Positions 48,614 through 56,776 of a stretch of 64,000 bases of DNA are shown in pieces. The notes under the pieces were generated by a model. That model was given only the letters and a program-made list of their open reading frames with translations. It was not told where the DNA came from and searched no databases. The first letter of the stretch is position 1; every line of letters starts with the position of its first letter. The position numbers and the translations under genes were made by a program. This stretch comes from Pantoea cypripedii (GTDB lineage Bacteria; Pseudomonadota; Gammaproteobacteria; Enterobacterales; Enterobacteriaceae), in NCBI RefSeq assembly GCF_011395035.1, contig NZ_CP024768.1, forward strand, positions 924,854-988,853. The letters are read 5' to 3'.

Positions 48614-48731
48614 TTCATACTTCAAATTGCAGGTGCGTTAGCGGCGTACCCTCACCCCGGTCACTGACTTCAGTCAGCTCCCGGGGATTCCCGTACTTGC
48701 TGCCTTCCTGCAATCCGAATTATTTCGGGCA
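48614..48731. repeat. ERIC (IRU) element
   Basis: The central part, CTCACCCCGGTCACTGACTT and then AGTCAGCTCCCGGGGATTCC, carries the well-known ERIC core in one orientation; the flanks (CTTCATACTTCAAATTGCAGG and CCTGCAATCCGAATTATTTC) give the terminal inverted repeats. About 118 bp, the usual ERIC size. It is located upstream of the inositol monophosphatase-phytase operon, in the spacer shared with acpH. Confidence 0.9.
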
Positions 48732-48866
48732 TGGCGACAGGCGAAATGGCTTAAATCGCCCGGACAGGCGAATGGGCTGTGTGATCCAGATAACGAAAGT
48801 TAAGAAAGACTTCATTAAGCCGCAGATAAAAGCGGCTGGCAAGAGGGGAGGTTGATTCTGAATGCG

Positions 48867-49448
48867 TTACAGTTGTTGCGCGTGTGCCAGCGCCATCAGA
48901 CGCGGATAAAATTGAAAGAACTGTTGCTCCAGCCCGGCATAGTGCTCAAGGAAATCCTGATACGAGTCGCGTAGTGCCGCAAGGCGCGGGCGGCGCAGAG
49001 CCATGCCATTCAGCACCCGCGCCAGACGCGTGGGTTCAGCATAATGTTCAAACCAGCGATCGCGCCACATCACCTCATTCAGCTCGATAAACCCTTCCGG
49101 TGTGCCACTGAGTTGCGGAACAATGTCCCGTTCGGCATCGGCCGTAAAGGCCACCAGCGATTGATGCGGATGTATTTGATCCCAGTGACGAGCCAGGAAA
49201 TGGTCCCAGATAACGTCCAGCGTAATTGGCGCGACCCGTCGGGTTTCGGCACGGAACCACTGACGGGCTTCGCGCACTTCCGGCAGATTATCCGTCATGA
49301 CGTCGAGACGGCGGTGCAGCATGATGCCATCGGCAACCGGGGCCGGCCAATTCTCATGCGGGTTACCGCGCACAAAGTCGGCCATTAAGTTACCGAGCAG
49401 TGAGCTATGGGCCAGATGGGCCAGATGAAGGTGAGCAAGAAAGTTCAT
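48867..49448 (-). CDS. acpH: Acyl carrier protein phosphodiesterase AcpH
   Basis: A 193-residue HD-type enzyme that removes the 4'-phosphopantetheine arm from acyl carrier protein. The N-terminal MNFLAHLHLA with two His, and NLMADFVRGN with its Asp, provide metal ligands; HRRLDVMTDNLPEV and WDHFLARHWD add further His and Asp. Length as in E. coli (193). Divergent from queA, as there. It is on the same strand as, and directly upstream of, the phytase/IMPase operon but is separated from it by 278 bp with an ERIC element. Confidence 0.95.
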   Translation of the reverse strand: MNFLAHLHLAHLAHSSLLGNLMADFVRGNPHENWPAPVADGIMLHRRLDVMTDNLPEVREARQWFRAETRRVAPITLDVIWDHFLARHWDQIHPHQSLVAFTADAERDIVPQLSGTPEGFIELNEVMWRDRWFEHYAEPTRLARVLNGMALRRPRLAALRDSYQDFLEHYAGLEQQFFQFYPRLMALAHAQQL

Positions 49449-49550
49449 GGCGCATTATAGCCAGAATCAACGAGACGCAGCCAGTTGTTCAGAATTAGTC
49501 GCTTTTCCGCTAAACTATGCCGCCTGTTTTTAGTCCTGAAGAAGTGAAGT

Positions 49551-50621
49551 ATGCGTGTAGCCGATTTTGCCTTTGAGTTGCCGGAATCTTTGATCGCCCA
49601 TTATCCCCAGGCGCAGCGTAGCGGTTGCCGTCTGTTGTCGCTGGATGGCCCGAGCGGTGCGCTCAGCCACGGTGTGTTTACCGATGTACTGGATAAACTC
49701 AATCCGGGCGATCTGTTGGTGTTTAACAACACCCGTGTCATTCCCGCGCGCGTTTTTGGTCGTAAGGCCAGCGGTGGCAAAATTGAAATGCTGGTGGAGC
49801 GCATGCTCGATGACAAGCGCGTGCTGGCGCATGTGCGTGCTTCAAAAGCGCCGAAACCGGGTACCGAATTATTGCTGGGCGATGATGAAAGCGTCAAAGC
49901 CACCATGGTGGCGCGGCATGATGCGTTGTTCGAAATCGTATTTGAAGACGACCGTGCGGTGCTGGATATCCTGAATAGCGTCGGCCATATGCCGCTGCCG
50001 CCTTATATTGATCGTCCGGATGAAGATGCCGATCGTGAGTTGTACCAGACAGTGTACAGTGCGCGTCCGGGTGCGGTGGCCGCGCCGACGGCGGGTCTGC
50101 ACTTTGACGAGCCTCTACTTGAGGCGCTGAAAGCCAAAGGCGTTGAAATGGCCTTTGTCACGTTGCACGTAGGGGCGGGCACCTTCCAGCCGGTGCGGGT
50201 GGAAACCATCGAAGATCACACCATGCACGCGGAATACGCCGAAGTGCCGCAGGACGTGGTGGATGCGGTGCTGGCCTGTAAAGCTCGAGGGAATAAAGTG
50301 GTGGCTGTCGGCACCACCTCGGTGCGGTCGCTGGAAAGCGCGGCGCAGGCAAGCAAAGACGCGCTGATTGCGCCGTTCTTTGATGATACCCAGATCTTTA
50401 TCTATCCCGGTTATCAGTACCAGGTGATCGATGCCCTCATCACCAATTTCCATCTGCCGGAATCCACCCTGATTATGCTGGTGTCGGCGTTTGCCGGTTA
50501 TCAGCACACCATGGCGGCCTATCATGCGGCGGTCGCGGAGCAGTACCGTTTCTTTAGCTACGGGGATGCCATGTTCATCACCCGTAATATGAATGCACCT
50601 GACGAAAACGTCGGGGTTTAA
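49551..50621 (+). CDS. queA: S-adenosylmethionine:tRNA ribosyltransferase-isomerase QueA
   Basis: A 356-residue enzyme that transfers and isomerises the ribosyl part of S-adenosylmethionine onto preQ1 in tRNA to make epoxyqueuosine. Full-length match: MRVADFAFELPESLIAHYPQ, LLVFNNTRVIPAR, AAPTAGLHF, THLHVGAGTFQPV-like VTLHVGAGTFQPVRVE, YQYQVIDALITNFHLPESTL. First gene of queA-tgt-yajC-secD-secF; the conserved E. coli order is kept. Confidence 0.97.
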   Translation: MRVADFAFELPESLIAHYPQAQRSGCRLLSLDGPSGALSHGVFTDVLDKLNPGDLLVFNNTRVIPARVFGRKASGGKIEMLVERMLDDKRVLAHVRASKAPKPGTELLLGDDESVKATMVARHDALFEIVFEDDRAVLDILNSVGHMPLPPYIDRPDEDADRELYQTVYSARPGAVAAPTAGLHFDEPLLEALKAKGVEMAFVTLHVGAGTFQPVRVETIEDHTMHAEYAEVPQDVVDAVLACKARGNKVVAVGTTSVRSLESAAQASKDALIAPFFDDTQIFIYPGYQYQVIDALITNFHLPESTLIMLVSAFAGYQHTMAAYHAAVAEQYRFFSYGDAMFITRNMNAPDENVGV

Positions 50622-50651
50622 AAATCAGACTGTTTCTCTGATGAGGTAATT

Positions 50652-51776
50652 GTGAAATTTGAGTTAGATACTACTGACGGGCGCGCACGCCGTGGCCGTC
50701 TGGTTTTTGATCGTGGTGTGGTGGAAACCCCGGCATTTATGCCAGTGGGTACCTATGGCACGGTAAAAGGCATGACGCCGGAAGAAGTTCAGGATACGGG
50801 TGCACAGATCATCCTCGGTAACACCTTCCACCTCTGGCTGCGCCCAGGGCAGGAAATCATGAAGCTGCATGGCGATCTCCATGATTTCATGCAGTGGAAA
50901 GGCCCTATCCTTACCGATTCGGGCGGTTTCCAGGTGTTCAGCCTGGGGGATATCCGTAAGATCACCGAAGCCGGTGTGCATTTCCGTAACCCGATCAATG
51001 GCGATCCGATTTTCCTCGATCCTGAAAAGTCGATGGAGATTCAGTTCGACCTCGGTTCCGATATCGTCATGATCTTTGATGAATGTACGCCATACCCGGC
51101 GGATTGGGACTACGCGAAACGCTCAATGGAGATGTCGCTGCGCTGGGCAAAACGCAGCCGTGACCGCTTTGACTCACTTGGCAACAAAAATGCGCTGTTT
51201 GGCATTATTCAGGGCAGTGTTTACGAAGATTTACGTGATGTCTCCGTCAAAGGTCTGGTAGAGATTGGCTTTGATGGGTACGCTGTGGGCGGCCTGGCGG
51301 TGGGTGAACCAAAAGAAGACATGCACCGCATCCTGGAACACGTCTGTCCGCAAATTCCGCACGACAAACCGCGTTATTTGATGGGCGTTGGCAAGCCGGA
51401 AGATCTGGTGGAAGGCGTTCGTCGCGGTATCGATATGTTTGACTGCGTTATGCCGACGCGTAACGCGCGTAACGGTCACCTGTTCGTCACCGATGGCGTG
51501 GTGAAAATCCGTAATGCTAAGCATAAAGATGATACCTCGCCACTTGATGCCGAGTGTGATTGTTACACCTGTCGCAATTACAGCCGTGCATACTTGCATC
51601 ATCTCGATCGCTGTAACGAAATACTGGGCGCACGTCTGAACACCATCCACAATCTGCGCTATTACCAGCGTCTGATGGCGGGTTTACGCAAGGCTATCGA
51701 AGAGGGTAAATTAGAGCACTTTGTTAGCGAGTTCTATCAACGGACGGGCAAAGCGGTTCCACCGTTAAACGTCTGA
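50652..51776 (+). CDS. tgt: Queuine tRNA-ribosyltransferase Tgt
   Basis: A 374-residue TIM-barrel enzyme that exchanges guanine-34 of GUN-anticodon tRNAs for preQ1. The active-site Asp is in LTDSGGFQ; the nucleophile Asp in MPTRNARNG region (FDCVMPTRNARNG); the zinc site is CDCYTCRNYSRAYLHHL. GTG start with GAGG 7 nt upstream. Same length as E. coli (375). Confidence 0.98.
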   Translation: MKFELDTTDGRARRGRLVFDRGVVETPAFMPVGTYGTVKGMTPEEVQDTGAQIILGNTFHLWLRPGQEIMKLHGDLHDFMQWKGPILTDSGGFQVFSLGDIRKITEAGVHFRNPINGDPIFLDPEKSMEIQFDLGSDIVMIFDECTPYPADWDYAKRSMEMSLRWAKRSRDRFDSLGNKNALFGIIQGSVYEDLRDVSVKGLVEIGFDGYAVGGLAVGEPKEDMHRILEHVCPQIPHDKPRYLMGVGKPEDLVEGVRRGIDMFDCVMPTRNARNGHLFVTDGVVKIRNAKHKDDTSPLDAECDCYTCRNYSRAYLHHLDRCNEILGARLNTIHNLRYYQRLMAGLRKAIEEGKLEHFVSEFYQRTGKAVPPLNV

Positions 51777-51800
51777 TAATTCATCAATGAGGGAAATTTA

Positions 51801-52133
51801 ATGAGCTTTTTCATTTCTGACGCTGTGGCTGCAGCAGGCGCACCGTCTCAGGGAAGTCCTTATTCTCTGGTGATCATGCTGGTGGTCTTTGGTCTGATCT
51901 TTTACTTCATGATTCTGCGTCCGCAGCAGAAGCGTTCTAAAGATCACAAGAAATTGATGGATTCCATCTCCAAAGGGGATGAAGTGCTGACCAGCGGTGG
52001 TTTAGTGGGTCGCGTGACCAAAGTGGCAGAAACTGGCTACATCTCTATCGCCCTGAACGACACCACTGAAGTAGTGATTAAACGTGATTTCGTGGCTGCC
52101 GTTCTGCCGAAAGGCACCATGAAGGCGCTGTAA
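51801..52133 (+). CDS. yajC: Sec translocon accessory protein YajC
   Basis: A 110-residue single-span inner-membrane protein associated with SecDF and the holo-translocon. The hydrophobic helix at about 20-40 (YSLVIMLVVFGLIFYFMIL) is followed by RPQQKRSKDHKKLMDS and the conserved KGDEVLTSGGLVGRVTKV. Same place and length as in E. coli; secD follows after 25 bp. Confidence 0.97.
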   Translation: MSFFISDAVAAAGAPSQGSPYSLVIMLVVFGLIFYFMILRPQQKRSKDHKKLMDSISKGDEVLTSGGLVGRVTKVAETGYISIALNDTTEVVIKRDFVAAVLPKGTMKAL

Positions 52134-52158
52134 TTTTTTCTTCCCGAAGGAAACTGCC

Positions 52159-54006
52159 GTGTTAAACCGTTATCCTTTGTGGAAGTACATCATGCTGGTC
52201 GTCGTCATTCTCGTCGGCCTGCTCTATGCGCTTCCCAACCTTTATGGTGAGGATCCGGCCGTTCAAATCACTGGTGCGCGCGGTAGCGCCGCCAGTGAGC
52301 AAACGTTGGATCAGATCCAGACTGCATTACAAAAAGATAATATTCAGAGCAAATCCCTCGTTCTGGAAAATGGCGCGATTCTTGCGCGCTTTGCTAATAC
52401 GGATGTGCAGCTGCGCGCCCGTGAAGCGATTACCAATGTGCTTGGCGAGAACTACGTTGTTGCGCTCAACCTGGCCCCGGCGACTCCGCGCTGGCTGAGC
52501 ATGCTGTCCGCAGAACCGATGAAACTCGGTCTTGATCTGCGCGGCGGCGTACACTTCCTGATGGAAGTGGATATGGATACCGCACTGGGCAAACTGCAGG
52601 AGCAGAACGCCGACGGCCTGCGCAGTGACCTGCGTGATAAAGGCATCCCTTACGTTAACGTGAATAAAATCGCTAACTATGGCGTGGAAATTCGTTTCCG
52701 TGACGGCACCAGCCGCGATGCGGCCATCAGCTATCTGTCGTCGCGTCACCGTGATCTGGTGATCTCAAGCCAGGGTAGCGATACCCTGCGTGCGGTGATG
52801 ACCGATGCTCGCCTGAGCGAAGCGCGTGAATATGCTGTTCAGCAGAACATCAATATCCTGCGTAACCGTGTTAACCAACTCGGCGTCGCCGAACCGCTGG
52901 TGCAGCGTCAGGGTTCTGACCGCATCGTGGTTGAGTTACCGGGTATACAGGACACCGCACGTGCGAAAGAGATTCTGGGTGCAACTGCAACCCTCGAATT
53001 CCGTCTGGTTAACACCACCGTTGACCCGAGCGCTGCGGCCAGTGGTCGTATTCCGGGTGACTCAGAAGTAAAAATGACGCGTGATGGTCAGCCTGTTGTG
53101 CTGTACAAACGCGTGATTCTGACCGGTGACCACATCACGGATTCCACGTCCAGCATGGATGAGTACAACCAGCCGCAGGTGAATATTTCACTGGATGGCG
53201 CGGGCGGTAACATCATGTCTAACTTCACCAAGGACAACATCGGTAAACCGATGGCGACCCTGTTTGTGGAGTACAAGGACAGTGGCAAGAAAGACGCCAA
53301 CGGTCGTGCGATTCTGGTGAAACAGGAAGAAGTGATTAACGTGGCGAACATCCAGTCGCGCCTCGGTAACAGTTTCCGTATCACGGGGATCAGCAACCCG
53401 AACGAAGCACGTCAGCTGTCGCTGCTGCTGCGTGCCGGTGCGCTGATTGCGCCGATTCAGATTGTGGAAGAGCGAACTATCGGCCCAACTATGGGTCAGC
53501 AGAACATCACACAAGGTCTCGAAGCCTGCCTGTGGGGTCTGATCGCGTCCATCATCTTTATGGTGGTGTTCTATAAGAAATTCGGTCTGATCGCCACCAG
53601 TGCTCTGCTGTGTAACCTGGTGCTGATTGTCGGCATCATGTCACTGCTGCCGGGGGCCACGCTCACCATGCCGGGTATTGCTGGTATCGTGCTGACGCTG
53701 GCGGTAGCGGTGGATGCGAACGTACTGATTAACGAACGTATTAAAGAAGAGTTGCGTAACGGGCGTTCCGTACAGCAGGCGATTCATGAGGGGTACAAAG
53801 GTGCCTTCTCCAGTATCGTCGATGCGAATGTGACGACGCTGATTAAAGTCATCATTCTTTATGCGGTCGGTACCGGTTCAATCAAAGGTTTTGCGATCAC
53901 TACTGCTATCGGTATCGCGACCTCCATGTTTACCGCTATCGTCGGCACCCGTGCCATCGTTAACCTGGTGTACGGCGGCAAACGCATCAACAAGCTGTCT
54001 ATCTAA
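52159..54006 (+). CDS. secD: Protein translocase subunit SecD
   Basis: A 615-residue RND-type membrane protein that with SecF uses the proton-motive force to complete preprotein release at the periplasmic side. One N-terminal helix, a large periplasmic P1 domain with the D1 motif (PMKLGLDLRGGVHFLMEV), and five C-terminal helices with GPTMGQQNI, GATLTMPGIAGIVLTLAVAVDANVLINERI. Length as in E. coli (615). GTG start after GAAGGA; secF begins 10 bp after its stop. Confidence 0.98.
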   Translation: MLNRYPLWKYIMLVVVILVGLLYALPNLYGEDPAVQITGARGSAASEQTLDQIQTALQKDNIQSKSLVLENGAILARFANTDVQLRAREAITNVLGENYVVALNLAPATPRWLSMLSAEPMKLGLDLRGGVHFLMEVDMDTALGKLQEQNADGLRSDLRDKGIPYVNVNKIANYGVEIRFRDGTSRDAAISYLSSRHRDLVISSQGSDTLRAVMTDARLSEAREYAVQQNINILRNRVNQLGVAEPLVQRQGSDRIVVELPGIQDTARAKEILGATATLEFRLVNTTVDPSAAASGRIPGDSEVKMTRDGQPVVLYKRVILTGDHITDSTSSMDEYNQPQVNISLDGAGGNIMSNFTKDNIGKPMATLFVEYKDSGKKDANGRAILVKQEEVINVANIQSRLGNSFRITGISNPNEARQLSLLLRAGALIAPIQIVEERTIGPTMGQQNITQGLEACLWGLIASIIFMVVFYKKFGLIATSALLCNLVLIVGIMSLLPGATLTMPGIAGIVLTLAVAVDANVLINERIKEELRNGRSVQQAIHEGYKGAFSSIVDANVTTLIKVIILYAVGTGSIKGFAITTAIGIATSMFTAIVGTRAIVNLVYGGKRINKLSI

Positions 54007-54016
54007 GGAGTGCGTT

Positions 54017-54985
54017 GTGGCACAGGAATACAGTATTGAACAGCTGAACCATGGGCGTAAGGTCGTTGACTTTATGCGCTGGGATACGCTGGCTTTCATC
54101 ATCTCTGGTTTGCTGATTCTGGCGTCTATCGCCATCGTCAGCGTGCGAGGCTTCAACTGGGGCCTCGACTTTACCGGCGGGACGGTGATTGAGATCAACC
54201 TGGAAAAACCAGCCGAGCTGGATACCCTGCGCGTTGCGCTGGTGAAAGCAGGCTTCCAGGAACCACTGGTACAGAACTTTGGCAGCAGCCGTGACGTGAT
54301 GGTGCGCATGGCGCCGGTTCAGGGTCAGATGGGCCAGGAACTGGGTAACAAAGTGGTGACGGTGATTAACGAAACCGCACAGCAGAATGCCACCGTGAAG
54401 CGTATCGAGTTCGTCGGCCCGAGTGTGGGCAGCGATCTGGCGCAGGCCGGGGCGATGGCACTGCTGTCGGCACTGATTGCGATTCTGATCTATATCGGTT
54501 TCCGCTTTGAGTGGCGTCTGGCACTGGGCACCGTGCTGGCGCTGGCGCACGACGTGATCATCACCTGCGGCATTTTGTCGCTGGTGCACATCGAGATCGA
54601 CCTGACTATCGTCGCGTCACTGATGTCGGTGATTGGTTACTCGCTCAACGATAAAATCGTGGTTTCCGACCGTATTCGTGAGAACTTCCGCAAAATTCGT
54701 CGCGGTTCTTCTTACGACATCACCAACGTGTCGCTGACTCAGACGCTGAGCCGTACCCTGATCACCTCGCTGACCACGCTGGCGATGATCCTGATTCTGT
54801 TCATCTTCGGTGGCCCGCTGCTGAAAGGCTTCTCGCTGACCATGCTGATTGGTGTGACCATTGGTACCGTCTCATCAATCTATGTCTCTTCAGCGCTGGC
54901 GCTGAAACTGGGCATGAAGCGTGAACATATGCTGGTGCAGAAAGTAGAGAAAGAGGGCGCTGATCAGCCTTCGATCATGCCTTAA
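54017..54985 (+). CDS. secF: Protein translocase subunit SecF
   Basis: A 322-residue partner of SecD with six helices. Conserved parts are RGFNWGLDFTGGTVIEI, VGPSVGSDLAQAGAMALL and SVIGYSLNDKIVVSDRIREN. Start is GTG at 54017 behind TAAGGAG; a frame beginning at 53861 is inside secD. A terminator follows at 55011, closing the queA-secF operon. Confidence 0.97.
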   Translation: MAQEYSIEQLNHGRKVVDFMRWDTLAFIISGLLILASIAIVSVRGFNWGLDFTGGTVIEINLEKPAELDTLRVALVKAGFQEPLVQNFGSSRDVMVRMAPVQGQMGQELGNKVVTVINETAQQNATVKRIEFVGPSVGSDLAQAGAMALLSALIAILIYIGFRFEWRLALGTVLALAHDVIITCGILSLVHIEIDLTIVASLMSVIGYSLNDKIVVSDRIRENFRKIRRGSSYDITNVSLTQTLSRTLITSLTTLAMILILFIFGGPLLKGFSLTMLIGVTIGTVSSIYVSSALALKLGMKREHMLVQKVEKEGADQPSIMP

Positions 54986-55010
54986 TTTGTGTCAGTAAAC
55001 GTTTAAAAGT

Positions 55011-55045
55011 AAACCGCATTCTGAATCAGGATGCGGTTTTTTTTA
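55011..55045 (+). terminator. secF operon terminator
   Basis: Stem AAACCGCAT/ATGCGGTTT across an 11-base loop, then a run of eight T residues. Confidence 0.88.
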
Positions 55046-55093
55046 TCAAATCCATATGCCATTTTGATCATTAACTTAATGAGGTGATTTTGC

Positions 55094-55360
55094 ATGGCAG
55101 CCCGACGTGTCCCGATGGGGTTTAAGATAGCGATTGGCGTAACGCTATTCATTATTTCGTTTTTGCTGCTACGTCCTTCATCTCCCGCTACTGCAAGTGA
55201 ATATGCTTTCTGGAATGAGGTAGCAAATCTGTTTGGTGAAAATGATGTCGAGGGATTTGTCGGTATTGCTCTGTTAATCATTTGCACATTAACGACGATA
55301 GTTGGATATCCCATTACTATCAGACTTATTGAACGCAGGCTTAACAGAAATAAAGAATGA
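55094..55360 (+). CDS. Hypothetical 88-residue membrane protein
   Basis: A small protein with two predicted helices (about 10-27 and 54-75) joined by a polar loop, with basic residues at both ends (MAARRVP and RLIERRLNRNKE), so N and C termini probably face the cytoplasm. GAGGTG lies 8 nt before the ATG. I recognise no family. In E. coli yajD and tsx occupy this place; it is neither. Codon use is slightly AT-richer than in the neighbours. REP-like elements follow. Confidence 0.6.
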   Translation: MAARRVPMGFKIAIGVTLFIISFLLLRPSSPATASEYAFWNEVANLFGENDVEGFVGIALLIICTLTTIVGYPITIRLIERRLNRNKE

Positions 55361-55380
55361 GAAAGATGTTCTGTCTCTTA

Positions 55381-55450
55381 GTAGCGGCGCGATTTATCGC
55401 GCTCTTTTAAACGCGGCACAGAAAAACAGCGCGATAAATCGCGCCGCTAC
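55381..55450. repeat. REP-like palindromic pair, copy 8
   Basis: Perfect inverted pair of the standard unit with 25 bp between; the whole 70 bp folds into one hairpin. Confidence 0.92.
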
Positions 55451-55490
55451 GAAAACGTGCGGTTATTGGCCTGGTCGGCATGAATGGCGC

Positions 55491-55524
55491 CCCTACTGGC
55501 GTAGGGTGCGAATTTATTCGCACC
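55491..55524. repeat. Second palindrome type beside REP copy 8
   Basis: Two abutting hairpins: CCCTAC-TGGC-GTAGGG (55491-55506) and GGTGCGAA-TTTA-TTCGCACC (55505-55524). The second differs from the REP unit in sequence but shares its size and AT-rich loop. Only this copy is in the window. Confidence 0.6.
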
Positions 55525-55576
55525 AGGGATTAACGCTCAAAACGGTAGCTACGCATCACTGCAAATTCACAGGTGT

Positions 55577-56128
55577 TCAGGGTTGCGTCGCGCTGGTCAC
55601 ATCATGAACACGGACATAGCCGAGTTGTTCGGGTGTCAGGCCACTTAAGCTCAGCGGTATGGTCACTGAATTTTGTGGTGTCAGGCTGGCAGGGACGCTG
55701 ACGTTCTGGTTGAGGCTTTCGGCATTAAGCGGTTTGCCAGTGGCGGGATCAAGCTCACCCCAGACCACAATGGCATTGAGCGCCGGAACCGGTTTGCCGT
55801 CCGTTGAGCGGATATTCAGCGTGGTGTGGCTGCCGCCAGCTTCCGCGACCACGCGCGTCAGCGACAGGCGTAATTTGCCCAGTTGGGTTTGCAGCTCCAC
55901 CGGCGTGTTGGCCTGAGGCAGCAACCATGCACCCTGGCTGGATTGGCTATTCAACTGACCCTGAATTTCCAGCGTGCTGGCCTGATTCGTCAACTGACGC
56001 ATTTGCTGATTCAGCTGGCTGACTTCCCGATGCAGTTGTTTGACCTGCGGTGAAGCCGGGGTTGAACTGCAACCACTCAAAACCAGCAAAGAAAGCGCTG
56101 CCGGCGCCCATAACATCCTGATCGTCAT
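55577..56128 (-). CDS. yajI: YajI-type lipoprotein (DUF3251)
   Basis: A 183-residue lipoprotein with lipobox LVLSGC (Cys20), a short coiled coil (VKQLHREVSQLNQQMRQLTNQAS, about 29-51) and a beta-rich DUF3251 domain (LRLSLTRVVAEAGGSHTTLNIR, ALNAIVVWGELDP). E. coli YajI lies at the same position beside nrdR and belongs to the same family; function unknown. AAGGA before the ATG at 56128 decides the start; the longer frame to 56197 lacks a ribosome site. Confidence 0.88.
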   Translation of the reverse strand: MTIRMLWAPAALSLLVLSGCSSTPASPQVKQLHREVSQLNQQMRQLTNQASTLEIQGQLNSQSSQGAWLLPQANTPVELQTQLGKLRLSLTRVVAEAGGSHTTLNIRSTDGKPVPALNAIVVWGELDPATGKPLNAESLNQNVSVPASLTPQNSVTIPLSLSGLTPEQLGYVRVHDVTSATQP

Positions 56129-56164
56129 GCAATGTCCTTTCCATTGTTGGGAAAACCTCATGTT

Positions 56165-56227
56165 GCGCGATAAATCGCGCCGCGACAACCCGTGCACGGT
56201 AGCGTAGCAGCGTGATTTATCACGCTG
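56165..56227. repeat. REP-like palindromic pair, copy 9
   Basis: Right-hand unit first and left-hand unit second, with changed but still palindromic bases (GTAGCAGCGTGATTTATCAC). Lies in the divergent spacer between yajI and nrdR, thus possibly close to both promoters. Confidence 0.85.
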
Positions 56228-56323
56228 TTTTAACCATTACCGTCCTTTTCATGTCAACGCATTTTGTTGAAATCGAGATCGGCGCTACACTAGATGGCCC
56301 AAATTCTCGCGACAGGAAACGTC

Positions 56324-56773
56324 ATGCATTGCCCATTCTGCTCCGCTGTGGACACCAAAGTGATCGATTCGCGTCTGGTCAGTGAAGGCTCCTCAGTACG
56401 TCGCCGCCGCCAGTGTCTGGTGTGTCATGAGCGTTTTACCACCTTTGAAGTGGCTGAGCTGGTGATGCCGCGCGTGGTAAAAAGCAACGATGTGCGTGAA
56501 CCCTTTAACGAAGATAAGCTCAGCAGCGGCATGATGAAGGCGCTGGAGAAGCGTCCTGTCAGCGCTGATGCCGTGGAGAGCGCGGTTAATCATATTAAAA
56601 CGCAGCTGCGCGCCACCGGCGAGCGAGAAATTCCCAGTAAACTGATTGGCAATCTGGTGATGGATGAACTGAAGAAGCTCGATAAAGTGGCTTACATCCG
56701 TTTCGCGTCTGTTTACCGCAGTTTTGAAGATATTCGTGATTTTGGCGAAGAGATCGCCCGCTTACAGGATTAA
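56324..56773 (+). CDS. nrdR: Transcriptional repressor NrdR
   Basis: A 149-residue zinc-ribbon/ATP-cone repressor of ribonucleotide reductase genes. The zinc ribbon is CPFC (3-6) and CLVC (31-34); RRRRQ and ERFTTFE follow; the ATP-cone spans about 49-139 (MPRVVKSNDVREPFNEDKL). Start at 56324 after AGGAAA; same length as E. coli. ribD begins 3 bp after its stop. Confidence 0.98.
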   Translation: MHCPFCSAVDTKVIDSRLVSEGSSVRRRRQCLVCHERFTTFEVAELVMPRVVKSNDVREPFNEDKLSSGMMKALEKRPVSADAVESAVNHIKTQLRATGEREIPSKLIGNLVMDELKKLDKVAYIRFASVYRSFEDIRDFGEEIARLQD

Positions 56774-56776
56774 TCC

